NCBI GenBank assembly: GCA_031082315.1
Contig: JAVHLC010000003.1
Coordinates: forward strand, 186,001-250,000
Direction: 5' to 3'
Length of the DNA stretch: 64,000 nucleotides
Source of the DNA: Thermodesulfobacteriota bacterium
GTDB taxonomy: Bacteria; Desulfobacterota; QYQD01
Shown here: positions 44,207-53,346 of the stretch, piece after piece
Numbering within the stretch: position 1 is the stretch's first letter
Layout: every line of letters starts with the position of its first letter
Translations under genes and position numbers: made by a program
Notes under the pieces: generated by a model
The model's database searches: none
What the model was told of the DNA's origin: nothing
Seen by the model: the letters and a program-made list of their open reading frames with translations, nothing else

Positions 44207-44280
44207 AAGAAGTTCACAGTTCCGGGTTCCAGGTTCACGGTTTTTTAACCCTGAACCTTGAACTGTGAACTTTGAACTTA
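44207..44280. repeat. Inverted repeat GTTCACAGTTC / GAACTGTGAAC
   Basis: GTTCACAGTTCCGGGTTCC and its imperfect complement AACCTTGAACTGTGAAC face each other in the ctpA-envC gap. Flanks include TTGTCAAAAGATTAACC, the end motif of the 49551-49824 family. Confidence 0.55.
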
Positions 44281-44299
44281 TTTATACTTTGTTTATCAT

Positions 44300-45496
44300 T
44301 TAGTCAAAAACAAGCCTTCTTGCATCTATCCACGACAATGGATTTTCCGGTTTCCCACCGTTTCTTATCTCGAAATATAAGCATTCTCCAAGTAAATATC
44401 CTACGGCGCCAACCAACCCGATGGTTTCGCCTTTTTTTACCAGGCCCCCGACCTCTTTAAAGAATTCAGAGGCATGCGCATAAAGGCTGTAGTATTTGTC
44501 CCCATGATCTAAAATTGTTATATTACCATATCCTCTTAAGTTGCCAACATAAATGACCCGTCCGGTGTAAATGGAATGTATTTCCGTGCCGGCAGGGGCC
44601 TGGATATCGATTCCATTGCGGACGATAGTAGCCCCGGACTTGCTGCGTCTTACCCGGCCAAATAATCCGATTACCTTGCCCTTTACCGGCGGGTCAAGCT
44701 TGCCCTTTTGGGCAGCAAATCCCCGCTGTAGTTGTGTATCAGGCTTTTGCCGGACCCCTTCTTCCATCTTACGCTGTAGCGCCCGGATAGTGGCGTTGAG
44801 TCTTTCTGCGGATTCTTGCAACTCTGTGATATCCTGGAGACACGCTTTTTTCTTCCGGCAGACCGCGGCCAATAGATTAGCCCTTTCCTGACGCAATTTT
44901 TCAAGATGGAGGGCTTCATTTTGTACTTTTTCTTTCATTTGTTGTAATGCCTGGTTAGAAGTCAGTATTTCTTGCCTTATCTGAGACAGCTCATTAAGAC
45001 TTGCCTGATATGTGAAGATGGCCTCTCCATCTTTGCGTAACATAAATCTGAGGGCTTCCTGACGGGCCAGGAGATCCGGGAAGGAGTCTGAACTAAACAC
45101 CATATTCATAAGGCCTACCGGGCCGAATTTATAATAAGAGACTACCCTGTGTCTGGCCTGTTCTTTGAGATGGCGGGCCTCCTCTTCAGTTTCCTTAAGG
45201 CGCTGTTCCGCCTGCGCGAGATACCCCCTTTTCTGGTTAAGCTTCCAGGTCAAATCTTCCATGCGGGCATTTTGACGGTCTATAGAGTCTTCAAGTCTTC
45301 CCAGAGCAGACAGAATCTCCTGTTCCTTTTCTGTAAGGCGGGAGGCCTCCTTTTTTCTCTCCTGTATCTGTGTATGGATATTATCGACGTTCCGGCGTTC
45401 CTGTTCATATTTAGTTTTCAGGTTATCCCTGGCTAAGGCCGGAGTTAGCGCACAGAAAACAAAGAGAGGTATGGTTATAAAGGTTATCGCTTTCAT
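44300..45496 (-). CDS. envC: Murein hydrolase activator EnvC (coiled coil plus degenerate LytM)
   Basis: 398 residues. A signal peptide is followed by a coiled coil (about 25-250) and a LytM/M23-like domain (about 280-395). The metal-binding residues of active M23 peptidases are missing: NGIDIQAPAG lacks the His before GxDI, and the usual HxHFE site reads CLYFEIR. It should therefore act as an amidase activator controlled by FtsEX, not as a peptidase. It starts within the 3' end of ftsX (4-base overlap). Confidence 0.9.
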   Translation of the reverse strand: MKAITFITIPLFVFCALTPALARDNLKTKYEQERRNVDNIHTQIQERKKEASRLTEKEQEILSALGRLEDSIDRQNARMEDLTWKLNQKRGYLAQAEQRLKETEEEARHLKEQARHRVVSYYKFGPVGLMNMVFSSDSFPDLLARQEALRFMLRKDGEAIFTYQASLNELSQIRQEILTSNQALQQMKEKVQNEALHLEKLRQERANLLAAVCRKKKACLQDITELQESAERLNATIRALQRKMEEGVRQKPDTQLQRGFAAQKGKLDPPVKGKVIGLFGRVRRSKSGATIVRNGIDIQAPAGTEIHSIYTGRVIYVGNLRGYGNITILDHGDKYYSLYAHASEFFKEVGGLVKKGETIGLVGAVGYLLGECLYFEIRNGGKPENPLSWIDARRLVFD

Positions 45497-46380
45497 ACCC
45501 GTAAGAACTGACGCAGGGAAAATGCGCTCACCGTTGCGCAGAGAATTATACTGCCCGCTATGATACCGGTTACAACGGGTATAGGTAAAAATATCGGGCT
45601 AAAGAATCGTATAAAACCGGGGAAGTTGACCTGTGTCTTTAAAAACTCGAAGAGTGCGAATAAAGCCAGCATAGCCAGCCCTGATCCCACCAGTCCCTGC
45701 AGCATACCTTCCAGGACAAAGGGCCCCCGGATGAAGAAGTTGGTAGCGCCGACAAGTCGCATGGTTTCCAGTTCATTACGCCGCAGATAGATGGTCAGCT
45801 TGATGGTGTTAGAGACGACAAATATGGTGGTAAGGAGTAATAAGCCCCCGATAGCAAGGGTTGTAAGCCGGGTAAAATCTGCTGCCTGGCGCAATCTTTC
45901 CACCCATTCCTTCCCGTAATATACATCTGTTATTCCAGGCAGGGAGGTTAACTCAGAAACTAGCGGACGGATGCGTTCCAGATTATGCATGGTCCCCGTC
46001 ACCTCAATTTCCAGGGTGGGGGGGAGAAAATCTTCGCCCAGGCCGGCCAGGATATCTTTCTCATCTTGAAATTGTTGCACAAGCCTTTGGTACCCTTCCT
46101 GACTGGTAATGTATCGTATTTTGGCCACGCCACGCAGTTTAAGGACTTTCGCCTTGAGATTTTCGATGTCCTCAGGAGGGAGAGCCGGATCGATATAGGT
46201 CACGATGCGTATCTCGCGGCTGTAGTTTTCCGCCAGGCGGTGGAGGTTGAAGTAAATCAGGGTTGACAGTCCGAAGATGAGGACGACAAAGGCTATAGTC
46301 AGGGCGGTCATTAAGTGGGATAACCAGTTACCCCGCATGTTGGAGAAGGTTCTGGGGATTATATACGGAATGATGCTCAA
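45493..46380 (-). CDS. ftsX: Cell-division ABC transporter-like permease FtsX
   Basis: 295 residues. Four membrane helices, with a periplasmic loop of about 150 residues after the first. The features TYIDPALPPEDIENLKAKV, LEIEVTGTMHNLERIRPLV and YGKEWVERLR are typical. It relays FtsE ATP hydrolysis to EnvC outside the membrane. It overlaps ftsE and envC by 4 bases each. Confidence 0.94.
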   Translation of the reverse strand: MSIIPYIIPRTFSNMRGNWLSHLMTALTIAFVVLIFGLSTLIYFNLHRLAENYSREIRIVTYIDPALPPEDIENLKAKVLKLRGVAKIRYITSQEGYQRLVQQFQDEKDILAGLGEDFLPPTLEIEVTGTMHNLERIRPLVSELTSLPGITDVYYGKEWVERLRQAADFTRLTTLAIGGLLLLTTIFVVSNTIKLTIYLRRNELETMRLVGATNFFIRGPFVLEGMLQGLVGSGLAMLALFALFEFLKTQVNFPGFIRFFSPIFLPIPVVTGIIAGSIILCATVSAFSLRQFLRV

Positions 46381-47066
46381 TTTACGATCCTGCCTTGATC
46401 CAGAATGATCACTCTTTTGGCCGTAGAACGAATCAATTCCTGGTTGTGCGTAGCAAAGATGACCGTAGTGCCGCGGGCGCTGATTTCATTAAAAAGTGAC
46501 ATGATATCCGCAGCGCGTCCGGCATCCAGGTTCCCGGTCGGTTCATCTGCTAAAAGCACTAAAGGGTCATTTACCACGGACCGGGCAATAGCTACCCGTT
46601 GTTGCTCGCCCCCGGAGAGACGGCGTGGATATATGCGTTTTTTGATTTCCAATCCCAGGCTTTTCAAGACCTGATCGACTTTATGCTCTATGACCGATTT
46701 TTTTACGCCGCATACTTCCATAGCCAGGGCCACATTTTCAAAAACGGTCAGATTTTCTATCAATTTAAAATCCTGGAAGACCATTCCCATCCGTCGCCTG
46801 AGATACGGGATTTTGTAATTGGACAGGCGCCGCAGGTTTATCCCATCTACCCAGACCTCGCCTTTGGTGGAACGTTCGAGGCATAGCATGACCTTGAGCA
46901 GTGTCGTCTTTCCCGCCCCGCTCGGTCCGTTGACAAAGAGAAATTCCCCCTTGCCTATACGGAGATTAATGTCTTCAAGGACGGTGAGGTCTTGCTCGTA
47001 AGACTTATAGACATGCTTTAATTCAATTAGGGGGGAGTCCATTTTCTTTTTTAAAGTTATCGGCAA
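46377..47066 (-). CDS. ftsE: Cell-division ATP-binding protein FtsE
   Basis: 229 residues. Walker A is GPSGAGKTTL, the signature is LSGGEQQRVAIARSV and Walker B is VLLADEPTGNLD. The TTG start at 47066 has AGGA six bases upstream; the ATG at 47042 (MDSPLIELKHVYKSY) is also possible and gives the more usual N-terminus. First gene of ftsE-ftsX-envC-ctpA-yibQ. Confidence 0.94.
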   Translation of the reverse strand: MPITLKKKMDSPLIELKHVYKSYEQDLTVLEDINLRIGKGEFLFVNGPSGAGKTTLLKVMLCLERSTKGEVWVDGINLRRLSNYKIPYLRRRMGMVFQDFKLIENLTVFENVALAMEVCGVKKSVIEHKVDQVLKSLGLEIKKRIYPRRLSGGEQQRVAIARSVVNDPLVLLADEPTGNLDAGRAADIMSLFNEISARGTTVIFATHNQELIRSTAKRVIILDQGRIVN

Positions 47067-47215
47067 AAGTTGTCCTGATTATAATGATGACCGCATTATT
47101 GTGCAAGTATTTACTCCCCCCATGTGGGTTTTTTAACTTTTTCACTATCAATCAGAATAGTTGGAAAATAATAAAAGAGTTTGATATAATTCAAATGACA
47201 ATTCATTATGGTTTA

Positions 47216-47413
47216 GTTTCCATCCGGAAATCCAGAGATTCCGGATGGAGCAATCAGCGCTCAGCTATTAGCATGAAGCCGGTCCACCGTTCACTGTTGA
47301 CCGTTTACCGAAAGAAAATGTCGGACAACGGTTAACGGATAACAAACATGCTGACGGCTAATAGCTGACCGCTGATTGCCTGGAGACGGAAACAGCAGTT
47401 CCCGGATGCAAAC
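47216..47413. repeat. Palindromic element related to the 155-bp family
   Basis: Ends GTTTCCATCCGG and CCGGATGCAAAC match copies a and b, but the interior contains another nested palindrome (CACCGTTCACTGTTGACCG ... CGGTTAACGG). It fills the 380-base gap between ftsE and the PfkB gene. Confidence 0.65.
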
Positions 47414-47446
47414 GCTTTAGTACACTCGCAACCATCGGCATCTCAT

Positions 47447-48415
47447 ATGTATGACGTGATCGGCTTTGGGGCCTTGAATCTGGATTATATCTATTCCGTA
47501 GATAGTCTAAACATCCTTTCACACGAACTTCCTTTGCAGCCCGGACAGGAGATATTTTATAGTGAGCGCCTCTTTCCCAGGGTCAAAGCCCTGATAGAAA
47601 AATACGGCAAATTGAAGAGGACCTCCGGCGGCGGTTCGGCCGCCAACACCATTTTTGCCCTGGCCCGGATGGGTTTTAAAACCGGATTTATCGGGAAGGT
47701 AGGTCAGGATGAGGCCGGAGCCCTGCTGCTAAAGTCTCTCGGCAAAGTTGACGCCCGTCACATCCGGCGGCAGGGTAAAAGCGGGGCCTGTCTCATCGTT
47801 ATAGATAAGCGTGAAGATCGATCTATAATAGCCTTTCCCAATACAAATAAGACGGTGACCGCAGGGAAGAAAGACATAACCTCCGCGAATAAGACGAGAT
47901 TTTTACATTTTTCCTCTTTTGTAGGGCAAAAATCGCTCTCATCCCAGATCAGATTGGCCGAAAATCTCCCTTCACAGGTGAGATTGAGTTTCGATCCGGG
48001 AGAGATTTATGCCGGCAAGGGGTTAAAAGAGATATTCCCTATCATCCATAAGAGTTTTGTCCTCTTTTTGACGGATCGAGAGATACAGAAACTGACCGGG
48101 AAGCGCTACAAGGCAGGCTGCCGGGAGCTTTTGACCATGGGGCCTTCTATTCTGGTCTGCAAGCGGGGAAGAGAAGGGTCGTATGTCCTCTCTCGCGAAG
48201 AGGAATTTAATGTGCCGGCGGAAGAGGTCCCGGTAGTGGACAACACCGGGGCGGGCGACGTATATAATGCCGGTTTTCTGGCCGGACTTCTTATGGAGCA
48301 GTCCTTGAGGCCGTGTGGCCTTTTCGCTACCAGAATGGCGGCCAAGAGCGTAACCGGCTATGGGCGGAGCAGGTATCCTACGCGCAAAGACCTGACAATT
48401 TTTTTTCAGATTTAA
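47447..48415 (+). CDS. PfkB-family carbohydrate/nucleoside kinase
   Basis: 322 residues. The N-terminal motif GGGSAANTIFALARMG and the C-terminal catalytic motif VVDNTGAGDVYNAGFLAGLL are diagnostic of ribokinase-type enzymes. An extended insert after the start (LNILSHELPLQPGQEI) is like adenosine-kinase relatives. The substrate cannot be assigned. The start codon follows a repeat element and has no obvious ribosome site. Confidence 0.88.
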   Translation: MYDVIGFGALNLDYIYSVDSLNILSHELPLQPGQEIFYSERLFPRVKALIEKYGKLKRTSGGGSAANTIFALARMGFKTGFIGKVGQDEAGALLLKSLGKVDARHIRRQGKSGACLIVIDKREDRSIIAFPNTNKTVTAGKKDITSANKTRFLHFSSFVGQKSLSSQIRLAENLPSQVRLSFDPGEIYAGKGLKEIFPIIHKSFVLFLTDREIQKLTGKRYKAGCRELLTMGPSILVCKRGREGSYVLSREEEFNVPAEEVPVVDNTGAGDVYNAGFLAGLLMEQSLRPCGLFATRMAAKSVTGYGRSRYPTRKDLTIFFQI

Positions 48416-48632
48416 CCACAGAGGGCACAGAGAAAGAGATAGCATTAAAAAAGATCTCCCAAAATCCTTGTAACATTTTAGCTGTTTGAAAACATTGGAT
48501 CACTCCAGCTTTCAAGGGCCTGAAATGCTGCATGATTCTTAAATTTGGAACTCATGAACTCATGAAGAAGAATACTGTTCTATTCCTGATTTCTTGATTT
48601 CGAGATTCATTCATATAAAAGGAGAATATCTC

Positions 48633-49427
48633 GTGTCTTACCTGATAGGCTGGTTTTCTACCGGACGGGATAAGGCGGCCAGGGATTTGCTCAGCACGGC
48701 CTATGAGAATATGCGAAGCGGCTTTATCCCTGCCGCCATCGAGTATGTCTTTTGCAATCGCAATATGGGTGAAAGCGCTGAAAGCGACAAGTTTCTGGAA
48801 CTCACCCGGGATCTTGGTCTTAAGACAATTACCTTCTCATCCAGAGATTTTTTGCCTGAAGAGAAAAGGCAGTCCATGGAAAGATGGCGCGCCCTTTACC
48901 ACCGGGCGGTTATGGAGCGGATCAGTAACTTCCGGAATAATCTCATCATGCTGGCCGGATACATGCTTATTGTCAGCCCGGAAATGTGCCGGAGACATGC
49001 CATAATCAACCTTCATCCTGCGGCCCCTAAGGGACCGGCCGGCACGTGGCAGGAGGTCATCTGGAAGCTCATTAATCAAAAAGCGGGTGAAACCGGGGTA
49101 ATGATACACGTAGTTACCGAGACCCTTGACGAAGGCCCTCCTATAACGTATTGTACATTTCCGATTTTTGGGGGAGGATTTGATCCTCTTTGGGCTGAGC
49201 TACGAAGCAAACTTGGAACTCATACCTTACAGGAACTAATAGCCGCAGAGGGAGAATCCAACAAACTATTTCAACGCATCCGGCAGGAAGGGGTAAGACG
49301 GGAGATCCCTTTAATTGTCCTGACCCTGAAGACTCTGGCCGAAGGGAAAGTAGAAATAAGCGGGAAAAACGCCCTTGCCCCGTATTGTTTAAATAAGGAA
49401 ATCGATGCCTATCTACAAATTAGCTAG
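48633..49427 (+). CDS. PurN-like formyltransferase-fold protein
   Basis: 264 residues from the GTG at 48633, preceded by AGGAG at 8 bases. The central formyltransferase core has NLIMLAGYMLIVSPEM, the catalytic Asn-His pair in INLHPAAPKGPAG, and the Asp of VTETLDEGPPI. These match GAR transformylase residues. Compared with PurN it has a long insert and C-terminal extension, and it is not in a purine operon, so the formyl acceptor may differ. Confidence 0.8.
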   Translation: MSYLIGWFSTGRDKAARDLLSTAYENMRSGFIPAAIEYVFCNRNMGESAESDKFLELTRDLGLKTITFSSRDFLPEEKRQSMERWRALYHRAVMERISNFRNNLIMLAGYMLIVSPEMCRRHAIINLHPAAPKGPAGTWQEVIWKLINQKAGETGVMIHVVTETLDEGPPITYCTFPIFGGGFDPLWAELRSKLGTHTLQELIAAEGESNKLFQRIRQEGVRREIPLIVLTLKTLAEGKVEISGKNALAPYCLNKEIDAYLQIS

Positions 49428-49548
49428 TGTTCATCCGGAAACTGCCGTTTCCGAATGAAAGCTCTCAGCGATCAGCTTTCAGCCGTAAGCAAAAAATAAG
49501 ACAAACAACAGCTTAAGCTGAAAGCGGATAGCTGACTGCTGACCGCTC
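49427..49548. repeat. Palindromic element, shortened member of the 155-bp family
   Basis: GTGTTCATCCGGAAAC and GTTTCCGAATGAAA sit close together, followed by CAGCGATCAGCTTTCAGCC and its complement-like CTGAAAGCGGATAGCTG. Confidence 0.6.
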
Positions 49549-49550
49549 GG

Positions 49551-49824
49551 TAATGTCAAAAGTTATATGAAAAACAAGCCACAGAGGACACAGAGCACAC
49601 AGAGCAACGTAAAGAAATCAAAAGAAAAAGACAGAGCAGCTAAGAAAAAAGCAGATTTATGGGCACTTCCGTGACCTGTGTACCCTCAAGGGCTGTGATT
49701 GAGCCATTTTCTGGGGGACAACAAGAGCATTGGAGAAACTGGGGAGGGGAGGAACCAAATTGTGCTTTAACCTACTGATACCTCTGTGTTCTCTGTGCTC
49801 TCTGTGGCAAAAGTTTTGACAGTA
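49551..49824. repeat. MITE-like element with TGTCAAAA / TTTTGACA ends
   Basis: About 274 bp. The ends are TAATGTCAAAAGTT and AAAAGTTTTGACAGTA. Just inside are CCACAGAGGACACAGAG and the complement-like CTCTGTGCTCTCTGTGG. The interior holds no credible gene. With the previous element it accounts for the 423-base gap before 49851. Confidence 0.65.
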
Positions 49825-49850
49825 CGGACCGCTCTTCAAGGGAAACAGAT

Positions 49851-50933
49851 ATGAAAACCGTCCAACTGAACATCGATTGCGAAGGTCCCATCACCAAAAA
49901 CGACAATGCCTTTGAGCTATGTCAGGCCTTTGTCCCGAAGGGGGATAACTTCTTCGCTCTCATTAGTAAGTACGATGACTTTCTGGCGGACATCGAGAAG
50001 AAGCCGGGCTATCAGGCCGGTGACACCCTTAAGTTAATTCTGCCCTTTCTGAAGGCATTTGGCCTGACTCACCAGCAGATGATAGACTATTCGCGCTCGC
50101 ACCTCATCCTCCTGCCCGGGGCCAAAGAGACCCTGCAGCAGGTCATGGAGATTATGCCCACATTTATTATAAGCACCAGTTATGAGCCATATCTCGAGGC
50201 CCTTTGCCAGGTCACCGGGTTTCCATTCAGCCAGATTTACTGTACTAAAATAGATATGGATCAATATAGCCTGCCTGAAGACGAGCAGGAATATCTGAGA
50301 AAGGCGGCTGCCGAGATTGCAGATATGCCCATGCTGGAATGGGAGATTGACGTTGACGGGTCATATGAGCTCTCTCCCCATAGCCAGGATACTATCCAAC
50401 GTCTCGCGGCAATCTTCTGGGAAGAGATATGCTCTATGGAGGCCGGACGATTACTGGCTGAGACCAAGACCATCGGTGGGAGGGCCAAGGCCCGGGCTGT
50501 TTTGGATAGTCTGAAAATAACGAACAATGACCTCTCACGGGTCATGTATCTGGGCGACAGTATCACAGATGTCGAGGCCCTGGACCTGGTCAGGGACGGC
50601 GGCGGCCTGAGCGTAAGCTTTAACGGGAATGGATATGCGGTCCGATCGGCTGAAATATGCTGTCTGTCCGGGCAGGCCTCGATTATTTTCCTTCTTGCCG
50701 CACTCTTCAAAAAGGGCGGGAAGAACCTGGTCTTGGAGGTAGCTGATAATTGGAGTATCGAGAGATTGAAAGACCTCAAAGAGGCTCAGTATCTGCTGAC
50801 ACCACCGGCAACCGGCCAGACTGGTTTTCCCAGGCTGGAAATCATTAACGAAAAAAACAGGGAAAGACTGGTACAGGAAAGCGAGACCTTTCGTAAGGAA
50901 GTCCGCGGTATGGCCATCGGATCCCTTGGCTAG
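49851..50933 (+). CDS. HAD-superfamily protein resembling archaeal EhaR
   Basis: 360 residues. HAD motif I reads IDCEGPITKND, with DxE rather than DxD after the nucleophile. Motif II is ISTSYEPY (Ser/Thr region), and motif IV is MYLGDSITDVEAL. The overall look (N-terminal D-C-E-G-P-I-T and a long cap) resembles the HAD proteins called EhaR beside archaeal energy-converting hydrogenases. No hydrogenase genes are nearby, so the role is unknown. Confidence 0.7.
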   Translation: MKTVQLNIDCEGPITKNDNAFELCQAFVPKGDNFFALISKYDDFLADIEKKPGYQAGDTLKLILPFLKAFGLTHQQMIDYSRSHLILLPGAKETLQQVMEIMPTFIISTSYEPYLEALCQVTGFPFSQIYCTKIDMDQYSLPEDEQEYLRKAAAEIADMPMLEWEIDVDGSYELSPHSQDTIQRLAAIFWEEICSMEAGRLLAETKTIGGRAKARAVLDSLKITNNDLSRVMYLGDSITDVEALDLVRDGGGLSVSFNGNGYAVRSAEICCLSGQASIIFLLAALFKKGGKNLVLEVADNWSIERLKDLKEAQYLLTPPATGQTGFPRLEIINEKNRERLVQESETFRKEVRGMAIGSLG

Positions 50934-50966
50934 TCCAGACAAACCAGTTTCTATATAACCGGAGAA

Positions 50967-52595
50967 TTAAGTGGCCTCTTTTTCCTTCCAGTACGGATTG
51001 GCCAGGTCTTCAAAAGCAGTCATCGCCGCTACCGCCCCTTGGCCGACAGCAGTCACAATCTGCTTGACTCCACCGGTAATGTCACCGACGGCGTAGATGC
51101 GCGGCACATTGGTTCTCTGCCGGCGGTCAGCCTTTACGTAACCGGCCTCGTCCAGTTCCACGCCCGTTTTTTTGGCTAATTCATTTACCGGTTCGTAGCC
51201 TATGGATATAAAGACGCCATCCACCGGCATTTCTTCCGTCTTTCCAGTTTTTGTATCCTCAATACGCACGCCGGTGACCGTCTTGTCACCCAGTATCTCA
51301 TGCACCCCTGAGTTCCAGGACACCGGAATCTTCCGGCTGAAAAGACTTTCCTGGAGGCGCAATTCAGCGCGAAGTTTATCCTTGCGATGGACAAGTGTTA
51401 CACCGACTCCGAGACTATCCAGATAAAGGGCCTCGGTTACAGCGCTGTTTCCGCCGCCGACCATGATGACCTTCTTCCCCTTATAAAAATAGCCGTCGCA
51501 GGTAGCGCAGTAACTCACTCCCCGGCCATAAAGGCGTTCCTCACCGGGCACGCCCAGCTTACGGTGTTTGGCCCCGGTGGCCAGGATGACCGCCCGGCAT
51601 ATATATTTGCCCCTGTTTGTGCCGACTTTAATCTGTTCATCCGGTTTTATCTCCAGAACCTCTTCACCTTGATGGATATGGGCATATTGGCGGGCATGCT
51701 GGGCCATTAAATCCACCAGAGACTTACCGGCCACACGTGTAAGCCCGGGATAATTTTCGACGACCGGTGTCAGGGCCACCTGTCCGCCCACGACCCCTTT
51801 TTCCAGGACCACGCATTTCAGGCCGCTTCTTTCACCATATATCGCGGCAGTCAGCCCTCCGGGACCGGCTCCCACGATAACTATGTCCACATGTACCTCT
51901 TCCCCCTCCCGGATAAGCGGAGGCAATCCGGCGGCCGGTTCCTGCAAGGTCAAAACCTTCTCGATAAAGGCATCCTGAGTGTCCACGCCGAGGGAAACCG
52001 TCTTCCCGTTAATCACCGTATGGGGGACAGAGGAAACCCCGTACTTGACGGCCAGGTCTTCATTTTCTGAGGCCTCGACTATCTCTGCCGTTATTAAATC
52101 CGGCCTTTCCAGGGCGGAGGCAACCGCCACAGCCACCTGCTGTGGGCAGTACGGTCAGGTAGGGGTGACGAAGACCTGTATATGGCGGCTTTCTTTGAGT
52201 GCAGCCAGCCGCTCCCGGGCGGAGGAAGAAAGGATCGTCTTTCCCACAGAGGTCATGACGATGGTGTCCAGAAAGGAGCGCATCTCTTCCCCGGCCGGTG
52301 AACCGGTATAGCGGATATGATAGGCGGCAGGATCTATAAGGATAGTTGGTGACCGGCTGACATCATATTTTTTCGAGACCTCACCGCCTAATTCATGAAA
52401 TTCAGGGATAATCTTGGGAGTTAATTTCCCCAGTTCTTTGATCAGCGCCATGGTAAAGCGATTGAAGGGATCGTTTTCTCCTTCCCGGGTGAAGACGTAG
52501 ACAGGGACTTCCTTTTTCAATATGTCAAACTTCTTTTTTAATATCTCTTCCTTGTCCTGCTGAATCACCTTCGCCTTTTTTTTGCCGCCAAACAT
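50967..52595 (-). CDS. Selenocysteine-containing thioredoxin reductase with N-terminal PDO-like domain
   Basis: 542 residues if TGA at 52155-52157 is read as selenocysteine (U147). Residues 1-210 are two thioredoxin folds, as in AhpF. The first has no CxxC (VFTREGENDPF); the second has VFVTPT-U-PYC-PQQ, so the usual CPYC active site becomes UPYC. From about 235 a thioredoxin reductase follows: FAD motif VGAGPGG (241-247), redox disulfide CATC (363-366) and NADPH motif VGGGNSA (379-385). Start: ATG at 52595 after AGGGAGAAACGA; in-frame TTG/ATG at 52619/52613 lack a site. The frame is the same on both sides of TGA. An apparent two-gene reading would start at GTG 52136 without a ribosome site. 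Confidence 0.85.
52123..52150 (-). promoter_or_regulatory. Bacterial-type SECIS hairpin
   Basis: In the mRNA, immediately after the UGA: ten paired positions (a 4-bp lower stem, one bulged C and the 6-bp upper stem CCACAG/CUGUGG) close a 7-base loop CAGGUGG. The loop GGU lies at +18 to +20 from the UGA, against +19 to +21 in E. coli fdhF, which also has a bulge and an AGGU loop. Confidence 0.75.
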
Positions 52596-52615
52596 TCGTT
52601 TCTCCCTTCCCATTG

Positions 52616-52690
52616 TCAACTATTGTCAAAAGATTAACCACAGAGCACACAGAGAACACAGAGAAAATAAGAATATCAATAAATCAAAAA
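52616..52690. repeat. Half-element of the TGTCAAAA / CACAGAG family
   Basis: ATTGTCAAAAGATTAACC, then three CACAGAG units and AAAATAAGAATATCAATAAA. It matches the left end of 53070-53341 and lies between the selenoprotein and the DsrE-like gene. Confidence 0.6.
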
Positions 52691-52693
52691 ACG

Positions 52694-53041
52694 TCAGAAC
52701 GTCAGAACCGTAAAACCTTCTTCCAGATACCGGGCTATACTGGGATGGCCGTTCATTTCGTCGAGAAGCCTGAGACCCTGCTGCTTGGCCGCCTCCTGTG
52801 CGCCGGTCATGGCCGAACAGGCCTTGCACACCCCGTCAATTAGCCCCTCCTCTTTTACTTTCTTAAAAAGGCCGGCAAAGGGTTTCTGCTCATCCATCAG
52901 GTCTTTTACAAACCGGGTGGCCTTGGTTTCGATGATTATTTTTGCCTCATGTCCTTGTTTTTTCATGTCTATGGCGTTCATCATGATATGGGCGAACACG
53001 CCTAAATCCTCGCTAAAGGCAAACAGGGCTATCTTTTTCAT
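52694..53041 (-). CDS. DsrE/DsrF-like small sulfur-relay-type protein
   Basis: 115 residues with a DsrE-like alpha/beta start (KKIALFAFSEDLGVFAH). Two cysteines occur in GVCKACSAMTGA, where DsrE-like proteins often place the persulfide-carrying residue. It is upstream of the selenocysteine reductase on the same strand, only a repeat apart. A link between sulfane transfer and disulfide or persulfide reduction is plausible but inferred from position. Confidence 0.75.
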   Translation of the reverse strand: MKKIALFAFSEDLGVFAHIMMNAIDMKKQGHEAKIIIETKATRFVKDLMDEQKPFAGLFKKVKEEGLIDGVCKACSAMTGAQEAAKQQGLRLLDEMNGHPSIARYLEEGFTVLTF

Positions 53042-53069
53042 ATAATCACCCCCTTTCTTTTAAAGAAGT

Positions 53070-53341
53070 ATTGTCAAAAAATTAACCACAGAGGACACAG
53101 AGAAAATAAAAATATCAATAAGTTAGAACAGATTTTGGCTCCTCCCCCTCTGTGATCTCCTAATATTCTCGTCGGTGGTCCCAAAATACCTCCGGAACTG
53201 CTCTGGAGAGCATCGAGGTTCAACGAGCACTCAGAGAACTGGTTTTTTAAAACTGCTCTTTCATTTTTTTCTTATTTCTTGAAAATTCTCTCTTTCCTCA
53301 GTGTGCTCTGTGGTTTGTTTTTCATAAAACTTTTGACATTA
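53070..53341. repeat. MITE-like element with TGTCAAAA / TTTTGACA ends
   Basis: About 272 bp. Left end ATTGTCAAAAAATTAACCACAG, shown here only in part, is followed by AGGACACAGAG; the right end is CTCTGTGG...CTTTTGACAT. Same ends and length as 49551-49824 but with a different interior. No gene is visible inside. Confidence 0.65.
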
Positions 53342-53346
53342 CCTTT

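Noticed and set aside
52137-52157. Reading the TGA as a true stop or sequencing error that splits two genes
   Set aside because: The frame is unchanged across it, it replaces the catalytic cysteine of a CPYC motif, the downstream part has no ribosome site, and a SECIS-like hairpin follows.
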